Below, one piece after another: positions 44,195 through 52,880 of a stretch of 64,000 nt of DNA (position 1 is its first letter; each line of letters starts with the position of its first letter). The notes beneath the pieces were generated by a model. It was not told where the DNA came from, ran no database searches, and worked only from the letters and a program-made list of their open reading frames with translations. This DNA is from DATAOG01 sp963840925 (lineage in GTDB: Bacteria; Pseudomonadota; Alphaproteobacteria; Geminicoccales; Geminicoccaceae), in NCBI GenBank assembly GCA_963840925.1, contig CAWJAY010000035.1:1-64000 (forward strand), written 5' to 3'. Position numbers and translations under genes: made by a program.

Positions 44195-44827
44195 TCAGGT
44201 GATCACGCCGAGCACGATCTCGAAGCGCCCCGCGAGTGCCTCGGGCTCGATCTCGGTCGCCGGGGACAGCGCGACCGAAACCAGTGCTTGGGCCTCCGGG
44301 TCGAGCGCGCGATAGAGAGCGTCGCGCTCGTTGAGCGGCTGGCCCGCGACGTACATCTGCGTGGTCAACGGCGCAAAGCCGGGTCCGGCGATCTTGAAAT
44401 GGATGTGCGGGGTCCGGCCGGGATAGGCGACCGGCTCGATGGTCCGAAAGCGCCAGGCGCCGTCCACGCTCGCGATCGTCGCCCCGAAGCCCTGGAAATT
44501 GGGATCGGCGGCGCCGCGGTCGCCGGGGTGGTGATAGACGCCGAACCCATCGCACTGCCAAATTTCGATCCGGGCGCCGGGCACCGGCCGGCCGTCCCGG
44601 CCGAGCACCCGGCCGCCGAGGTGCAGAACCCTGCCCGCCGCCCGGCCGGCGCGGCCCGCGACCTGGACCAGATCGTTGTCGGCATCGAGCGGCAGCGTCA
44701 GCGGATAGAACGGGCCCTCGGTCTGGCGCGGCGTTGGCAGCAAGGTCGCGGCCGCGGCCGGCATCACGGCCAGCGTCGCGATCGAGCCCACGGCGCCGAG
44801 CAGATGACGGCGGTCGAGCAGGCGCAT
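44195..44827 (-). CDS. Tat-exported intradiol ring-cleavage dioxygenase-like protein
   Basis: 210 aa from the ATG at 44827 (MRLLDRRHLLGAVGSIATLA); a longer start at 44851 is possible. The RRHLLG motif and hydrophobic stretch look like a twin-arginine signal. The catalytic domain has EGPFYPLTLPLDADNDLVQV at the start and four iron ligands: GVYHHPG (Tyr98), AYPGRTPHIHFK (Tyr135, His141, His143). That is the non-haem Fe(III) site of protocatechuate 3,4-dioxygenase-like enzymes. The exported, Tat-type members have unclear substrates, and some act on aromatic compounds outside the cytoplasm. It stands alone. Confidence 0.88.
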   Translation of the reverse strand: MRLLDRRHLLGAVGSIATLAVMPAAAATLLPTPRQTEGPFYPLTLPLDADNDLVQVAGRAGRAAGRVLHLGGRVLGRDGRPVPGARIEIWQCDGFGVYHHPGDRGAADPNFQGFGATIASVDGAWRFRTIEPVAYPGRTPHIHFKIAGPGFAPLTTQMYVAGQPLNERDALYRALDPEAQALVSVALSPATEIEPEALAGRFEIVLGVIT

Positions 44828-44981
44828 GGATCTTCTCCCCGAGCGTGCCATCGGTCATGAAATGGCGCCCTGCCCGCTGCTGTCCAGTGCGGTCGGCGGC
44901 GCTTTAATCAACTAAAAACCTATTTACTTATCGATTCCTTCAACTAGAAGTGCGCTTGGTCCCCACGGGATCGGAACGCGC

Positions 44982-46338
44982 ATGGAACGCACGATCGTGA
45001 TCGGCCTGGGCGTCCTGACGCTCGGCGCTCCGCGGCGACCCCGTCCAGGCGATCGAGCTGGTGGAGCGCGGCGGGCTGACCGTCGGGGCCGGCGTCGAGG
45101 TCGGCGCCGCCTACCTGCACACCGAGGACACCAACTTCGGCGCCGGCCGGGTCGATCTGCGCAGCGGCGACAACACCGGCGACGCGCAATGGGGCGAGGG
45201 TTACTTCAAGCCGTTGCTCGATCTCACCTTCGAGGCCGAGGGTGCCGGGACCTTCTACGGCGCCGCCTCGGCGATCGGCTCGCTCACGGTCGGCGACGGC
45301 GACGCGGGCGGCTTCACCGACGACGGCGACAAGCAGGTCGACCTCGAGGACCTCTACGGCGGCTGGCGCTCGGGCGATCTGCTGGCGGAATTGCTGGGCG
45401 AGGACGCCCTTGATCTCTCGCTCGGCCGGCAACAATTTCAGGTCGGCGACGGCTTCCTGATCTGGGACGGCAATTTCGACAACGCGGGCGATGGCGCCTA
45501 TTGGCTCGGGCCGCGCCGCGCCTTCGACATGACCGGCCTGGTCCAGCTCAATACCGAACCGTTCGCGAGCCAGCTGTTCTACCTGAAGGGTGATCGCGAC
45601 CATGGCGACGCCGAGGCCGTCGGGATCAACCTTGACTACCAGCCGGGCTTCGGCACGCTCGGCGCCACCTACCTCCAGATCGTCGACGCCGAGGCGGATT
45701 TCGACGCCGAGGTGCCGCGCGATGGCCTGCAGGCGCTGAGCTTCAGGCTCAACGAGCTGAGCTATCCGGCCTTCGAGGATGCGACGCTGAACGCCGAGTT
45801 CGTCCAGGAGTTCGGCGACGGCGACAACGCCGATTTCGACGCCTACGCCTTCTACGTCGAGCCCGCCTACACCTTTTCCGGGCTACCCTGGACCCCGAAC
45901 ATCGCCTACCGCTTTGCCTACTTCACCGGCGACCCCGATCCGGACGACGGCGACCGCGAGGACTTCGACCCGCTGTTCTACGAGGGCGAGCGCAGCTGGG
46001 GCACCTGGACCCAGGGCGAGATCGTCGGCAACTACCTGCTGTTCAACAGCAATCAGGTCAACCACATGGTCCACCTGTCCGCCTACCCGACCGAGGCGGT
46101 CGGGATCGGCGCGATCTATTTCCACTTCGATCTCGAGGAGAAGGACTACTTCGGCACCGCGGTCGGCGAGCGCGACTTCGCCGACGAGGTCGACGTCTAC
46201 GCCGACTGGACGATCACCGACAACATCTCGGTCGGCGCGCTCTATGGCGTGGCTTTCCCGGGCGACGCCGCCGAGGAGGCGTTCGGCGCCGACGACCCGT
46301 TCCACCTGTTCGAGACCTACGTGGTCCTGAGCTTCTGA
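44982..46338 (+). CDS. Outer-membrane beta-barrel protein (alginate export/porin-like), signal peptide frameshifted
   Basis: The ATG at 44982 gives MERTIVIGLGVLTLGA; a one-base indel near 45030 leads to the +1 frame, LRGDPVQA, so the signal peptide is complete once corrected. The mature part begins IELVERGGLTVGAGVEVGAA, with alternating polar/hydrophobic strands, acidic loops (GDPDPDDGDREDFDP) and a final strand ending in F (ETYVVLSF), the hallmark of outer-membrane barrels. The phrase LDLSLGRQQFQVGDGFLIW resembles the alginate-export (AlgE-like) porin family. About 440 aa. It may export or import a sugar-like compound. A nested inverted repeat follows the stop. Confidence 0.82.
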
Positions 46339-46340
46339 GC

Positions 46341-46428
46341 GGCGAGAACAACTCACGTCCCCGCGGCCGATGCCGCAGGCTCAGGGGCGCAGCGGCTAGC
46401 CTGCGGTTGGGACCTGCAGGTTCTCGCC
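46341..46428 (+). repeat. Nested inverted repeats downstream of the porin
   Basis: Outer arms GGCGAGAAC (46341-46349) and GTTCTCGCC (46420-46428), perfect over 9 bases; inner arms CCGCAGGCT (46373-46381) and AGCCTGCGG (46398-46406), also perfect. The structure starts two bases after the porin stop. It could be a transcript-end structure, a small structured RNA or a remnant of a mobile repeat. No U-tract follows. Confidence 0.5.
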
Positions 46429-46455
46429 TCTGACCGGCAGGGCGTCGGCGCCGGA

Positions 46456-46461
46456 GCTAGC
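46456..46461. repeat. IS481 target-site duplication, left copy
   Basis: GCTAGC directly before the IS element; the same six bases occur directly after it (47486-47491). This fits the NCTAGN target preference of IS481. Confidence 0.85.
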
Positions 46462-47485
46462 TGTGGTTGCTATGAAGGTTGTTCATCCGAGGCGTGGGGT
46501 TGAAGCTGTGGTTGCAAGACCTGAACAGCTGATCCGGGAGCCTCGGATGAACGTCCATAAACATGCCCGCATGACGGTCCATGGTCGACTCCTTCTGGTC
46601 CGACGGGTCCGGCAAGACGGCTGGCGAGTGGTGGATGCAGCGGCCGCCGCCGGGGTTTCGGAGCGCGCCGCGTACAGCTGGCTGGCGCGGTATCGAGCGG
46701 GCGGCGAGCGCGCCCTCCACGATCGCAGCTCGGCGCCCGCCCGATCGCCCCACCAGCTGCCCGCCGCGACCGTCGCCTTGATCGAGCGCCTGCGCCGCCA
46801 ACGTTGGACCGGTCCGCGCATTGCGCGGGCTAATCGGCCGGCCGGTGTCGACCGTCGGCACCGTCCTGCGCCGGCTCGGACTCGGTCGCCTGGCGGCCCT
46901 GGACGCCAAGCCGCCGACCCTGCGCTACGAGCGCCACGCTGCCGGCGAGCTGCTGCACATCGACAGCAAGAAACTCGGCCGGATCGACGGCCTCGGGCAC
47001 CGGATCACCGGCGACCGCCGCCAGCGGGCGCGCGGGCTCGGCTGGGAATATCTGCACGTGGCGATCGACGACGCCTCGCGCCTGGCCTACACGGAGCTGC
47101 TGCCCGACGAGCGCGGACCGAGCTGCGCCGGCTTCCTCGCCCGCGCCGCTGCCTGGTTCGCCAGCCTCGGCGTCCGGATCAAGCGGGTCATGACCGACAA
47201 TGCCTTCGCCTACACCCACGCGCGCGCCTTCCAGGCCGACCCTTGCCCAGCTCGGAGCCCGCCACCTCACCACCCAGCCTTACCGACCGCGCACCAATGG
47301 CAAGGCCGAGCGCTTCATCCAGACCGCCCTGCGCGAATGGCTCTACGCCCGCCCTTACGCCAGCTTCGCAAGCGCGTGCCACCGACATGCCGGCCTGGCT
47401 GCACTGGTACAATCACCACCGACCCCATGCCGGCATCCACGCCGATACCCCTGCGGCAGACTGAACAACCTCCTTGGCAACAACA
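46462..47485 (+). mobile_element. IS481-family insertion sequence
   Basis: 1024 bases. The ends are imperfect inverted repeats of about 24 bases: left TGTGGTTGCTATGAAGGTTG (46462 onward), right reading inward TGTTGTTGCCAAGGAGGTTG (from 47485). Both begin with TGT as in IS481. The flanks are perfect 6-base GCTAGC duplications (46456-46461 and 47486-47491), matching the NCTAGN target known for IS481 in Bordetella. The transposase inside is frameshifted. The right target copy contains the TAG stop of the convergent rhodanese gene, so the insertion occurred exactly at that stop and kept it. The intact duplication points to a recent event. Confidence 0.92.
46547..47464 (+). pseudogene. IS481-family DDE transposase, frameshifted
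   Basis: ATG 46547 gives MNVHKHARMTVHGRLLLVRR and an N-terminal helix-turn-helix (AAGVSERAAYSWLARYRAGG). An indel near 46825 shifts to the frame with LLHIDSKKLGRIDG (first D), RVMTDNAFAYTHARAF (second D), another near 47240 to LTTQPYRPRTNGKAERFIQT (E of the DDE triad) and a third near 47375 to WLHWYNHHRPHAGIHADTPA, the end, with TGA at 47462-47464 inside the right inverted repeat. All three catalytic residues can be seen. If the indels are real, the element cannot move by itself; if they are assembly errors, it could be active. Confidence 0.85.
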
Positions 47486-47491
47486 GCTAGC
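47486..47491. repeat. IS481 target-site duplication, right copy
   Basis: GCTAGC directly after the IS element. Bases 47487-47489 form the stop codon (TAG on the minus strand) of the rhodanese gene. Confidence 0.85.
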
Positions 47492-47867
47492 GCTCGATCG
47501 GGCCGCCCGCCTGCGACCAGGCGGTGAAGCCGCCGATCAGGTTGGCGACGTTGCCGATGCCCATGTCCTTGAGCGTCTTGGCGGCCAGCGCCGAGCGCCC
47601 GCCCGAGGCACAGTACAGCACCAGGCGCTTGCCCGAGCCCAGCTCCGGCTTGTGGTAGGCCGCCGACGGGTCGGCATAGAACTCGAGCAGGCCGCGCGAG
47701 GCGTGGACCGCGCCCGGGATTTGGCCCTGGCTCGCGAGCTCGGCGCCGTCGCGGACGTCAACGAACTGGACGTCGTCGCGGCCGACCAGCATCTTGGCGT
47801 CCTCGACCGAGAGCGTGTCGACCGCGGCGTTCGCCTCCGCGACCATATCGGCGGCCCTCTTCACCAT
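47487..47867 (-). CDS. Single-domain rhodanese-like protein
   Basis: 126 aa. VQFVDVRDGAELASQGQIPG, then GAVHASRGLLEFYADPSAAY and the active-site loop LVLYCASGGRSALAAKTLKD, where CASGGR is the persulfide-forming cysteine loop. The protein ends in NLIGGFTAWSQAGGPIER, typical of the family. It would carry sulfane sulfur or act as a cyanide or thiol sulfurtransferase. The stop codon lies inside the target duplication of the adjacent IS481 element, so the protein is unchanged by the insertion. The GYD gene lies 25 bases upstream on the same strand. Confidence 0.9.
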   Translation of the reverse strand: MVKRAADMVAEANAAVDTLSVEDAKMLVGRDDVQFVDVRDGAELASQGQIPGAVHASRGLLEFYADPSAAYHKPELGSGKRLVLYCASGGRSALAAKTLKDMGIGNVANLIGGFTAWSQAGGPIER

Positions 47868-47892
47868 CGCATCCTCCTCCTCCCGAAGTGGC

Positions 47893-48171
47893 TCAGGCCT
47901 TCTTCAGCGCCGCGCGCATCGCCGCGTCATCGAACGCCGGCAGCGAGCGGAAGCGGCCGTAGCCCTGGTTGACGTACCAGACCGAGAACGCGAGCATCGC
48001 GTCCGCGCTCGGCGCCTCGACGACGTCGACGAAATCGACCTCGCCCTGGGTGTAGTAGACCGATTCGAGCTTGATCCCGAGCTCGGCGAGCTTGGCCTTG
48101 GCGCGCTCGATCCGCTCGCCATGGCGGGGCGCCCACTCCGGACCGAGGCTGCCCAGCAGCACGTATTTCAT
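47893..48171 (-). CDS. GYD-domain protein
   Basis: 92 aa from ATG 48171 (MKYVLLGSLGPEWAPRHGER); the longer upstream frame is not real. KLAELGIKLESVYYTQGEVD leads to FVDVVEAPSADAMLAFSVWY and VNQGYGRFRSLPAFD, the ferredoxin-like GYD (DUF3303-type) pattern. GYD proteins are small dimeric alpha-beta proteins with no clear activity. It is 25 bases upstream of the rhodanese gene on the same strand, perhaps one operon. It is divergent from the IalB-like gene. Confidence 0.82.
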   Translation of the reverse strand: MKYVLLGSLGPEWAPRHGERIERAKAKLAELGIKLESVYYTQGEVDFVDVVEAPSADAMLAFSVWYVNQGYGRFRSLPAFDDAAMRAALKKA

Positions 48172-48373
48172 CGTTGATCCCTCCGCGTTGACGGCCGACG
48201 GCGCAGGGCCTGGCCGGCCCCGGCGCCGGCTTGACAAGCTTAGCCCCGAACCCGGCCGCGCACCAAGCGGCTTGCGCGATCTGGTCGTGCGGTGCGACGC
48301 GGGCCTTGCTTTTATGGTCGAACTTGCCGACATATCGACCGGCACGCCCTCTGCGGAACTGATCGACGGAATC

Positions 48374-48922
48374 ATGAGCATACCGACCCGAATCGCGACC
48401 ATCGGCTCGCTGCTTATTGCCCTGCTCGGCGTCGGCGCGACCGGGACCGTGGCGGCCCAGGACAAGGCACCAGTGCCGGAGTTCGTCGGCAGCCATCGCG
48501 ACTGGAACGTGTACAAGTTCCAGGACGACAGCCAGACGATCTGCTACATCGCCAGCGAGCCCAAGAAGCAGGAGGGCAACTACACCCGCCGCGGCAGCCC
48601 GGCGGTCCTGGTGACCCGGCGGCCGGGGCAGCAGGTGGTCTATGAGGTCAGCGTCGATCCTGGCTACACCTACCTCGAGGGCAGCGAGGTCGAGATAGAG
48701 GTCGACAGGCGCAGTTTCCTGCTGTTCACGCGCGGCGAGCACGCCTGGACGCCCAAGGAGCAGGACGACCGCGACCTGATCAACACGATGAAGCGCGGCA
48801 CCGACATGACCGTGCGCGGCACGTCGTCGAAGAACACCTATTCGCTCGACAGCTACTCGCTGCTCGGGTTCACGGCGGCCTTCGACGCGATGACCGAGGC
48901 GTGCGCCGGCTCGACCTCGTGA
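48374..48922 (+). CDS. Invasion-associated locus B (IalB)-like exported protein
   Basis: 182 aa from ATG 48374. The signal peptide is about residues 1-28 (IGSLLIALLGVGATGTVAAQ). The mature part has FVGSHRDWNVYKFQDDSQTI, CYIASEPKKQEGNYTRRGSP, and VSVDPGYTYLEGSEVEIEVD, the IalB core. The C-terminus has MKRGTDMTVRGTSSKNTYSL and ends with a second cysteine (EACAGSTS). IalB proteins are periplasmic, first seen in Bartonella invasion, and widespread in alphaproteobacteria with general envelope roles. The rlmN gene follows in seven bases, a frequent pairing. Confidence 0.88.
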   Translation: MSIPTRIATIGSLLIALLGVGATGTVAAQDKAPVPEFVGSHRDWNVYKFQDDSQTICYIASEPKKQEGNYTRRGSPAVLVTRRPGQQVVYEVSVDPGYTYLEGSEVEIEVDRRSFLLFTRGEHAWTPKEQDDRDLINTMKRGTDMTVRGTSSKNTYSLDSYSLLGFTAAFDAMTEACAGSTS

Positions 48923-48929
48923 CCCGCGC

Positions 48930-50057
48930 ATGAGTGCCCTCGCCGCGCCGGGGCCGTCAGCCGCGGTGGCGCCGCGCGCGCGCCTGATCGGCCGCTCGCA
49001 GGCCGAGCTCGAAGTGGTGCTTGCGGCTCTCGGCGAGCCGGAGCGGCAGGCCGGGCTGCGCGCCCGCCAGCTCTGGCACTGGCTCTATCAGCGGGGCGCC
49101 CGCGAGTTTGCGGCGATGACCACGCTACCGGCCGGCCTGCGCCGCCGGCTCGAGCAGGCCTGCAGCATCGCGCGCCCGGAGGTGGTCGGGGACCAGGTCT
49201 CGAGCGACGGCACGCGCAAATGGCTGCTCCGCTTTGCCGACCGGCAGACGGTCGAGACAGTCTTCATCCCGGAGCCGGACCGTGGCGCGCTCTGCCTCTC
49301 GACCCAGGTCGGCTGCAGCCTGACCTGCAGCTTCTGCCATACCGGCACGATGGCGCTCGCCCGCAACCTTGGCGCCGAGGAGATCGTCGGCCAGATCCTG
49401 GTCGCGCGCGATGCGCTGGGCGAGTGGCCGGCACCGGTCGGCGGGCGCCGGCTCAGCCACCTGGTGGTGATGGGTATGGGCGAGCCGCTCCTCAATTATC
49501 AGCAGACCGCGGCAGCGCTCCGGCTCGCGATCGACGCCGATGGCCTGGGCTTTGCCCGGCGCAGGGTCACGCTCTCGACCTCGGGCATCGTGCCCAAGAT
49601 CGCGACGCTCGGTCGGGATCTTGGCATCGGACTCGCGATCTCGCTGCACGCGGTCCGGGACGAGCTGCGCGACCAGCTGGTGCCGATTAACCGAAAATGG
49701 AACATTGCGGCGTTACTAGAAGCGTGCCGGGCCTATGCCGCCGGCAGCGACCGACACCTGACTTTCGAGTACGTGATGCTGGATGGCGTGAACGACAGCG
49801 TCGGCGAGGCGAAGGAGCTGGTCCGGCTGCTGCGCGGCCTGCCGGCCAAGGTCAACCTGATACCGTTCAATCCCTGGCCGGGCGCCCCTTTTCGCTGCTC
49901 GCCGCCGGAGCGGATCCGGGCGTTCGCGGCGGTGGTCGCCCGCGCGGGCTACCCCGCGCCGGTGCGGACGCCGCGCGGGCCGGACATCCTGGCCGCCTGT
50001 GGCCAGCTGAAGACCGCCAGCCTGCGCCAGCGCAGGGCGCCCGCCCGCGCGGCCTGA
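48930..50057 (+). CDS. rlmN: Dual-specificity 23S rRNA/tRNA adenine-C2 methyltransferase RlmN
   Basis: 375 aa. The radical-SAM cluster is CSLTCSFC with FCHTGTM just after (about residues 133-143), and STSGIVPKIATLGRDLG plus LAISLHAV and INRKWNIAALLEACR are family marks. The C-terminal catalytic cysteine sits in RTPRGPDILAACGQL. It methylates A2503 in 23S rRNA and A37 in some tRNAs. It starts seven bases after the IalB-like gene and ends 17 bases before sppA, so the three may share a transcript. Confidence 0.96.
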   Translation: MSALAAPGPSAAVAPRARLIGRSQAELEVVLAALGEPERQAGLRARQLWHWLYQRGAREFAAMTTLPAGLRRRLEQACSIARPEVVGDQVSSDGTRKWLLRFADRQTVETVFIPEPDRGALCLSTQVGCSLTCSFCHTGTMALARNLGAEEIVGQILVARDALGEWPAPVGGRRLSHLVVMGMGEPLLNYQQTAAALRLAIDADGLGFARRRVTLSTSGIVPKIATLGRDLGIGLAISLHAVRDELRDQLVPINRKWNIAALLEACRAYAAGSDRHLTFEYVMLDGVNDSVGEAKELVRLLRGLPAKVNLIPFNPWPGAPFRCSPPERIRAFAAVVARAGYPAPVRTPRGPDILAACGQLKTASLRQRRAPARAA

Positions 50058-50074
50058 ACCGGGCGCCCTGACCC

Positions 50075-51787
50075 ATGAAGCGGTTCGCGGTCGGTCTGCT
50101 CGCGGCGCTCGGCGTCATGACCCTGTTGCTGCTCGGCGGCGGGGCGGCGGTGGTCTGGCTGCTGCTGCCCGGCCCGCCCGAGCTGCCGGAGCGGGTCGTG
50201 CTCGCGCTCGACCTGCGCGAGGCGCTCGACGAGGCGCCGCTCGCCGATCCGCTCGATCTGCTCGGGTTGCACACTGATCCGACCTTCACCGACGTGATCC
50301 TGGCGCTCGACCAGGCGGGCCGGGACCCGCGGGTCAGCGGGCTGGTCGCGCAGCTGAGCGGCGAAGGCCCGGGCCTCGCCCAGACCCAGGAGCTGCGCAC
50401 CGCGCTCGCCCGCTTCAGGGCGCAGGGCAAGTTCGCCTATGCCTATGCCGACAGCTTCGGCGAGTTCGGCCCCGGGACCCGCGGCTACTATCTCGCGACC
50501 GCCTTCGAGCAGATCCACCTGCAGCCGATCGGCTCGCTCGGCCTGACCGGGATCCTGATCGAGACGCCCTTGTTGCGCGGCCTGCTCGACAAGCTCGGCA
50601 TTCTGCCGAGCGGCGACAAGCGCGGCCCGTACAAGAGCGCCGCCGAGATGTTCACCGAGACCGAGCTGAGCTCAGCGAGCCGGGAAGCCCTCGAGGCGCT
50701 GGCCGACTTCCTCGACCGGCAGATCAGGGAGGGCATCGGCAGCGGCCGCGCCTTGGAGCCCGCGCGGGTCGCGCGGCTGATCGACGATGGCCCCTACTAC
50801 GCGACCGAGGCCGAGGCCGCGGGACTGGTCGACCGGCTGAGCTACTGGGAAGATGTGGTCGAACAGGCCGAGAGCCGGGCCGGACCTGCCAGCGGGCTGA
50901 TCGCGGTCGCCGACTACGCCCGCATGCTGCCGTCGGCGGATGACGATGCGCCCGTGATCGCGCTGGTCCGCGGGGTCGGCCAGATTCAGAGCGGCGAGAG
51001 CGACTACGGCCCGGCCGGCGGCTGGGTCATGGGCGCCGATACGGTGGCCGGCGCGATCGCCGCCGCGATCGACGATCCGGTGGTCGCGGCGATCCTGTTC
51101 CGGATCGATTCCGGCGGCGGCTCGGCGGTCGCGTCCGAGACGATCGGCCATCAGGTCCGGCGCGCGGTCGAGCAGGGCAAGCCGGTGATCGTCTCGATGG
51201 GCGACGTCGCGGCCTCGGGCGGCTATTGGATCGCGATGGACGCGACCAAGATCGTGGCCGAGGCCGGCACGCTCACCGGCTCGATCGGGGTGTTCGCCGG
51301 CAAGCCGGTGCTGCGCGAGCTGTGGCAGGACATGGGCGTCGCCTGGGGCCGCGTGCAACGCGGCGCCAACGCCGACATGTGGAGCACCGGCGTCGACTAC
51401 GACGCCCGCGGCCGGGCGCGCCTTGAGGCGTTCCTCGATCGGATCTACGGCGCCTTCGTCGCCGGCGTCGCGCGCGGCCGTGGCTTGCCCGAGGACGCGG
51501 TCCAGAAGGCCGCCCAGGGGCGGGTCTGGACCGGCGCCCAGGCCAAGGATCTGGGGCTGGTCGACGAGCTCGGCGGCTTTGCCCGAGCGCTCGAGCTCGT
51601 GCGCGAGGCGGTTGGGGTCGCCGCCGACCGCGCGGTCGAGCTCAGGGATTTCCCGCCCCAGCGCTCGCCGTTAGAGGAGGCGCTGGAGCTGTTGCGCGGG
51701 ACCTCGGTCGGCCTCGAGGCGTTCCGCGGCCGGCTGAGCTCGCTCGGCGCCGGCGGGCTGCGCGCGCCGCCGCTCGCGATCCGCTGA
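50075..51787 (+). CDS. sppA: Signal peptide peptidase SppA, 67K type
   Basis: 570 aa. A single N-terminal membrane anchor (LLAALGVMTLLLLGGGAAVV). The two repeated S49 domains are seen: the first with LGLTGILIETPLLRGLLDKL and the catalytic lysine in SGDKRGPYKSAAEMFTE, the second with IDSGGGSAVASETI and the nucleophile in GDVAASGGYWIAMDATKI, then LTGSIGVFAGKPVL. The length matches the E. coli-like 67 kDa form. It breaks down signal peptides in the inner membrane. It lies 17 bases after rlmN. Confidence 0.94.
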   Translation: MKRFAVGLLAALGVMTLLLLGGGAAVVWLLLPGPPELPERVVLALDLREALDEAPLADPLDLLGLHTDPTFTDVILALDQAGRDPRVSGLVAQLSGEGPGLAQTQELRTALARFRAQGKFAYAYADSFGEFGPGTRGYYLATAFEQIHLQPIGSLGLTGILIETPLLRGLLDKLGILPSGDKRGPYKSAAEMFTETELSSASREALEALADFLDRQIREGIGSGRALEPARVARLIDDGPYYATEAEAAGLVDRLSYWEDVVEQAESRAGPASGLIAVADYARMLPSADDDAPVIALVRGVGQIQSGESDYGPAGGWVMGADTVAGAIAAAIDDPVVAAILFRIDSGGGSAVASETIGHQVRRAVEQGKPVIVSMGDVAASGGYWIAMDATKIVAEAGTLTGSIGVFAGKPVLRELWQDMGVAWGRVQRGANADMWSTGVDYDARGRARLEAFLDRIYGAFVAGVARGRGLPEDAVQKAAQGRVWTGAQAKDLGLVDELGGFARALELVREAVGVAADRAVELRDFPPQRSPLEEALELLRGTSVGLEAFRGRLSSLGAGGLRAPPLAIR

Positions 51788-51872
51788 GCCGGGAGCCTTT
51801 TGCCGCCGGCCCGCCGGTGCCTATGCTGACCCCGCAACCGGAGCACCAGCGTCAGGTTGGGAGATCGTTCCT

Positions 51873-52718
51873 TTGTGTCGCTTCTATGCGTTGCGCGCGA
51901 CCGCCCCGACCCGGGTCGAATGCTGCCTGGTCCAGGCGCCGAATTCGCTGCTCGCGCAAAGCCGGCTGGACCTGCGCGGCTTCGAGAACGCCGACGGCTG
52001 GGGCATCGCGGCCCACGCCGGGGCGCAGCAGGCGGGCGCCGCCGCCGCCAGCACCGATTGGGTGATCGAGCGTCGGCCGCAGCCGGCGCACGACGACCGC
52101 TGGTTTGCGGCCGCGGCCGCGCGCACCCAGGCGACCACCGTGCTGGCCCACGTCCGCCACGCGACCGTCGGCACGGTCGCCCTGGAGAACACCCACCCGT
52201 TCGACCACGCCGGCTGGACCTTCGTGCACAACGGCACGGTGCCCTATTTCGCCGAGATCCGGCGCGAGCTGCTGGCGGCGACGACGCCTGAGCACCGGGA
52301 CGCGATCCGCGGCAGCACCGACAGCGAGCATTTGTTCCACCTGATCCTCTCGACCCACGAGCAGGCGCCGGGGCGGCCGCTGCTGGCGAGCCTGCACCTG
52401 GCGCTCCGTCGGGTGATCGGCTGGTGCCGCGCGATCGGTCAGGAGCCGCATCTGGGCCTCAACATCCTATTGACCGACGGCGAGCGCATGGTCGGCAGCC
52501 GCTGGCAGCGCTCGCTGCACTATCTCGAACGCGCCGGTCGAGAGCCCTGCCCGATCTGCGGCCGATCCCACGCCGCAAGCGCGCGCGATGACTACCGGGC
52601 GTTGATCATCGCCTCGGAGCCGATCACCGACGAGGCCTGGCCCGAAGTCCAGGAGCGTTCGGTGTTCGAGGTCACCCCCGAGGGCCATCTGCGCACCCGG
52701 CCGCTGGCCACCGCCTGA
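51873..52718 (+). CDS. Class II glutamine amidotransferase (YafJ-like)
   Basis: 281 aa. The start is TTG 51873, which makes the following TGT codon Cys2, the N-terminal nucleophile (MCRFYALRA) after Met removal; no other start would do this. ENADGWGIA and TVLAHVRHATVG carry the family's Asn and Arg, and FVHNGTV with the following acidic patch binds glutamine. The C-terminal half includes a CPICG pair (about residue 228) that is not usual in YafJ and may bind a metal. It would release ammonia from glutamine or a related gamma-glutamyl compound; the acceptor is unknown. Confidence 0.88.
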   Translation: MCRFYALRATAPTRVECCLVQAPNSLLAQSRLDLRGFENADGWGIAAHAGAQQAGAAAASTDWVIERRPQPAHDDRWFAAAAARTQATTVLAHVRHATVGTVALENTHPFDHAGWTFVHNGTVPYFAEIRRELLAATTPEHRDAIRGSTDSEHLFHLILSTHEQAPGRPLLASLHLALRRVIGWCRAIGQEPHLGLNILLTDGERMVGSRWQRSLHYLERAGREPCPICGRSHAASARDDYRALIIASEPITDEAWPEVQERSVFEVTPEGHLRTRPLATA

Positions 52719-52880
52719 CCCGGCCGGGGAGCGAGCGCGCCCGTCCAGCTCTGCCTCGCCCCCGCGAGGTCGCGGCGGCGACCCTCAGCGGGGCCAGCCC
52801 GAAAGCGCACTGTGCGCGGTGGACAGTTCTAGCGCACTACGATAGTATATCGAGATCGAATAAACCACTGGTCGAGAAAA

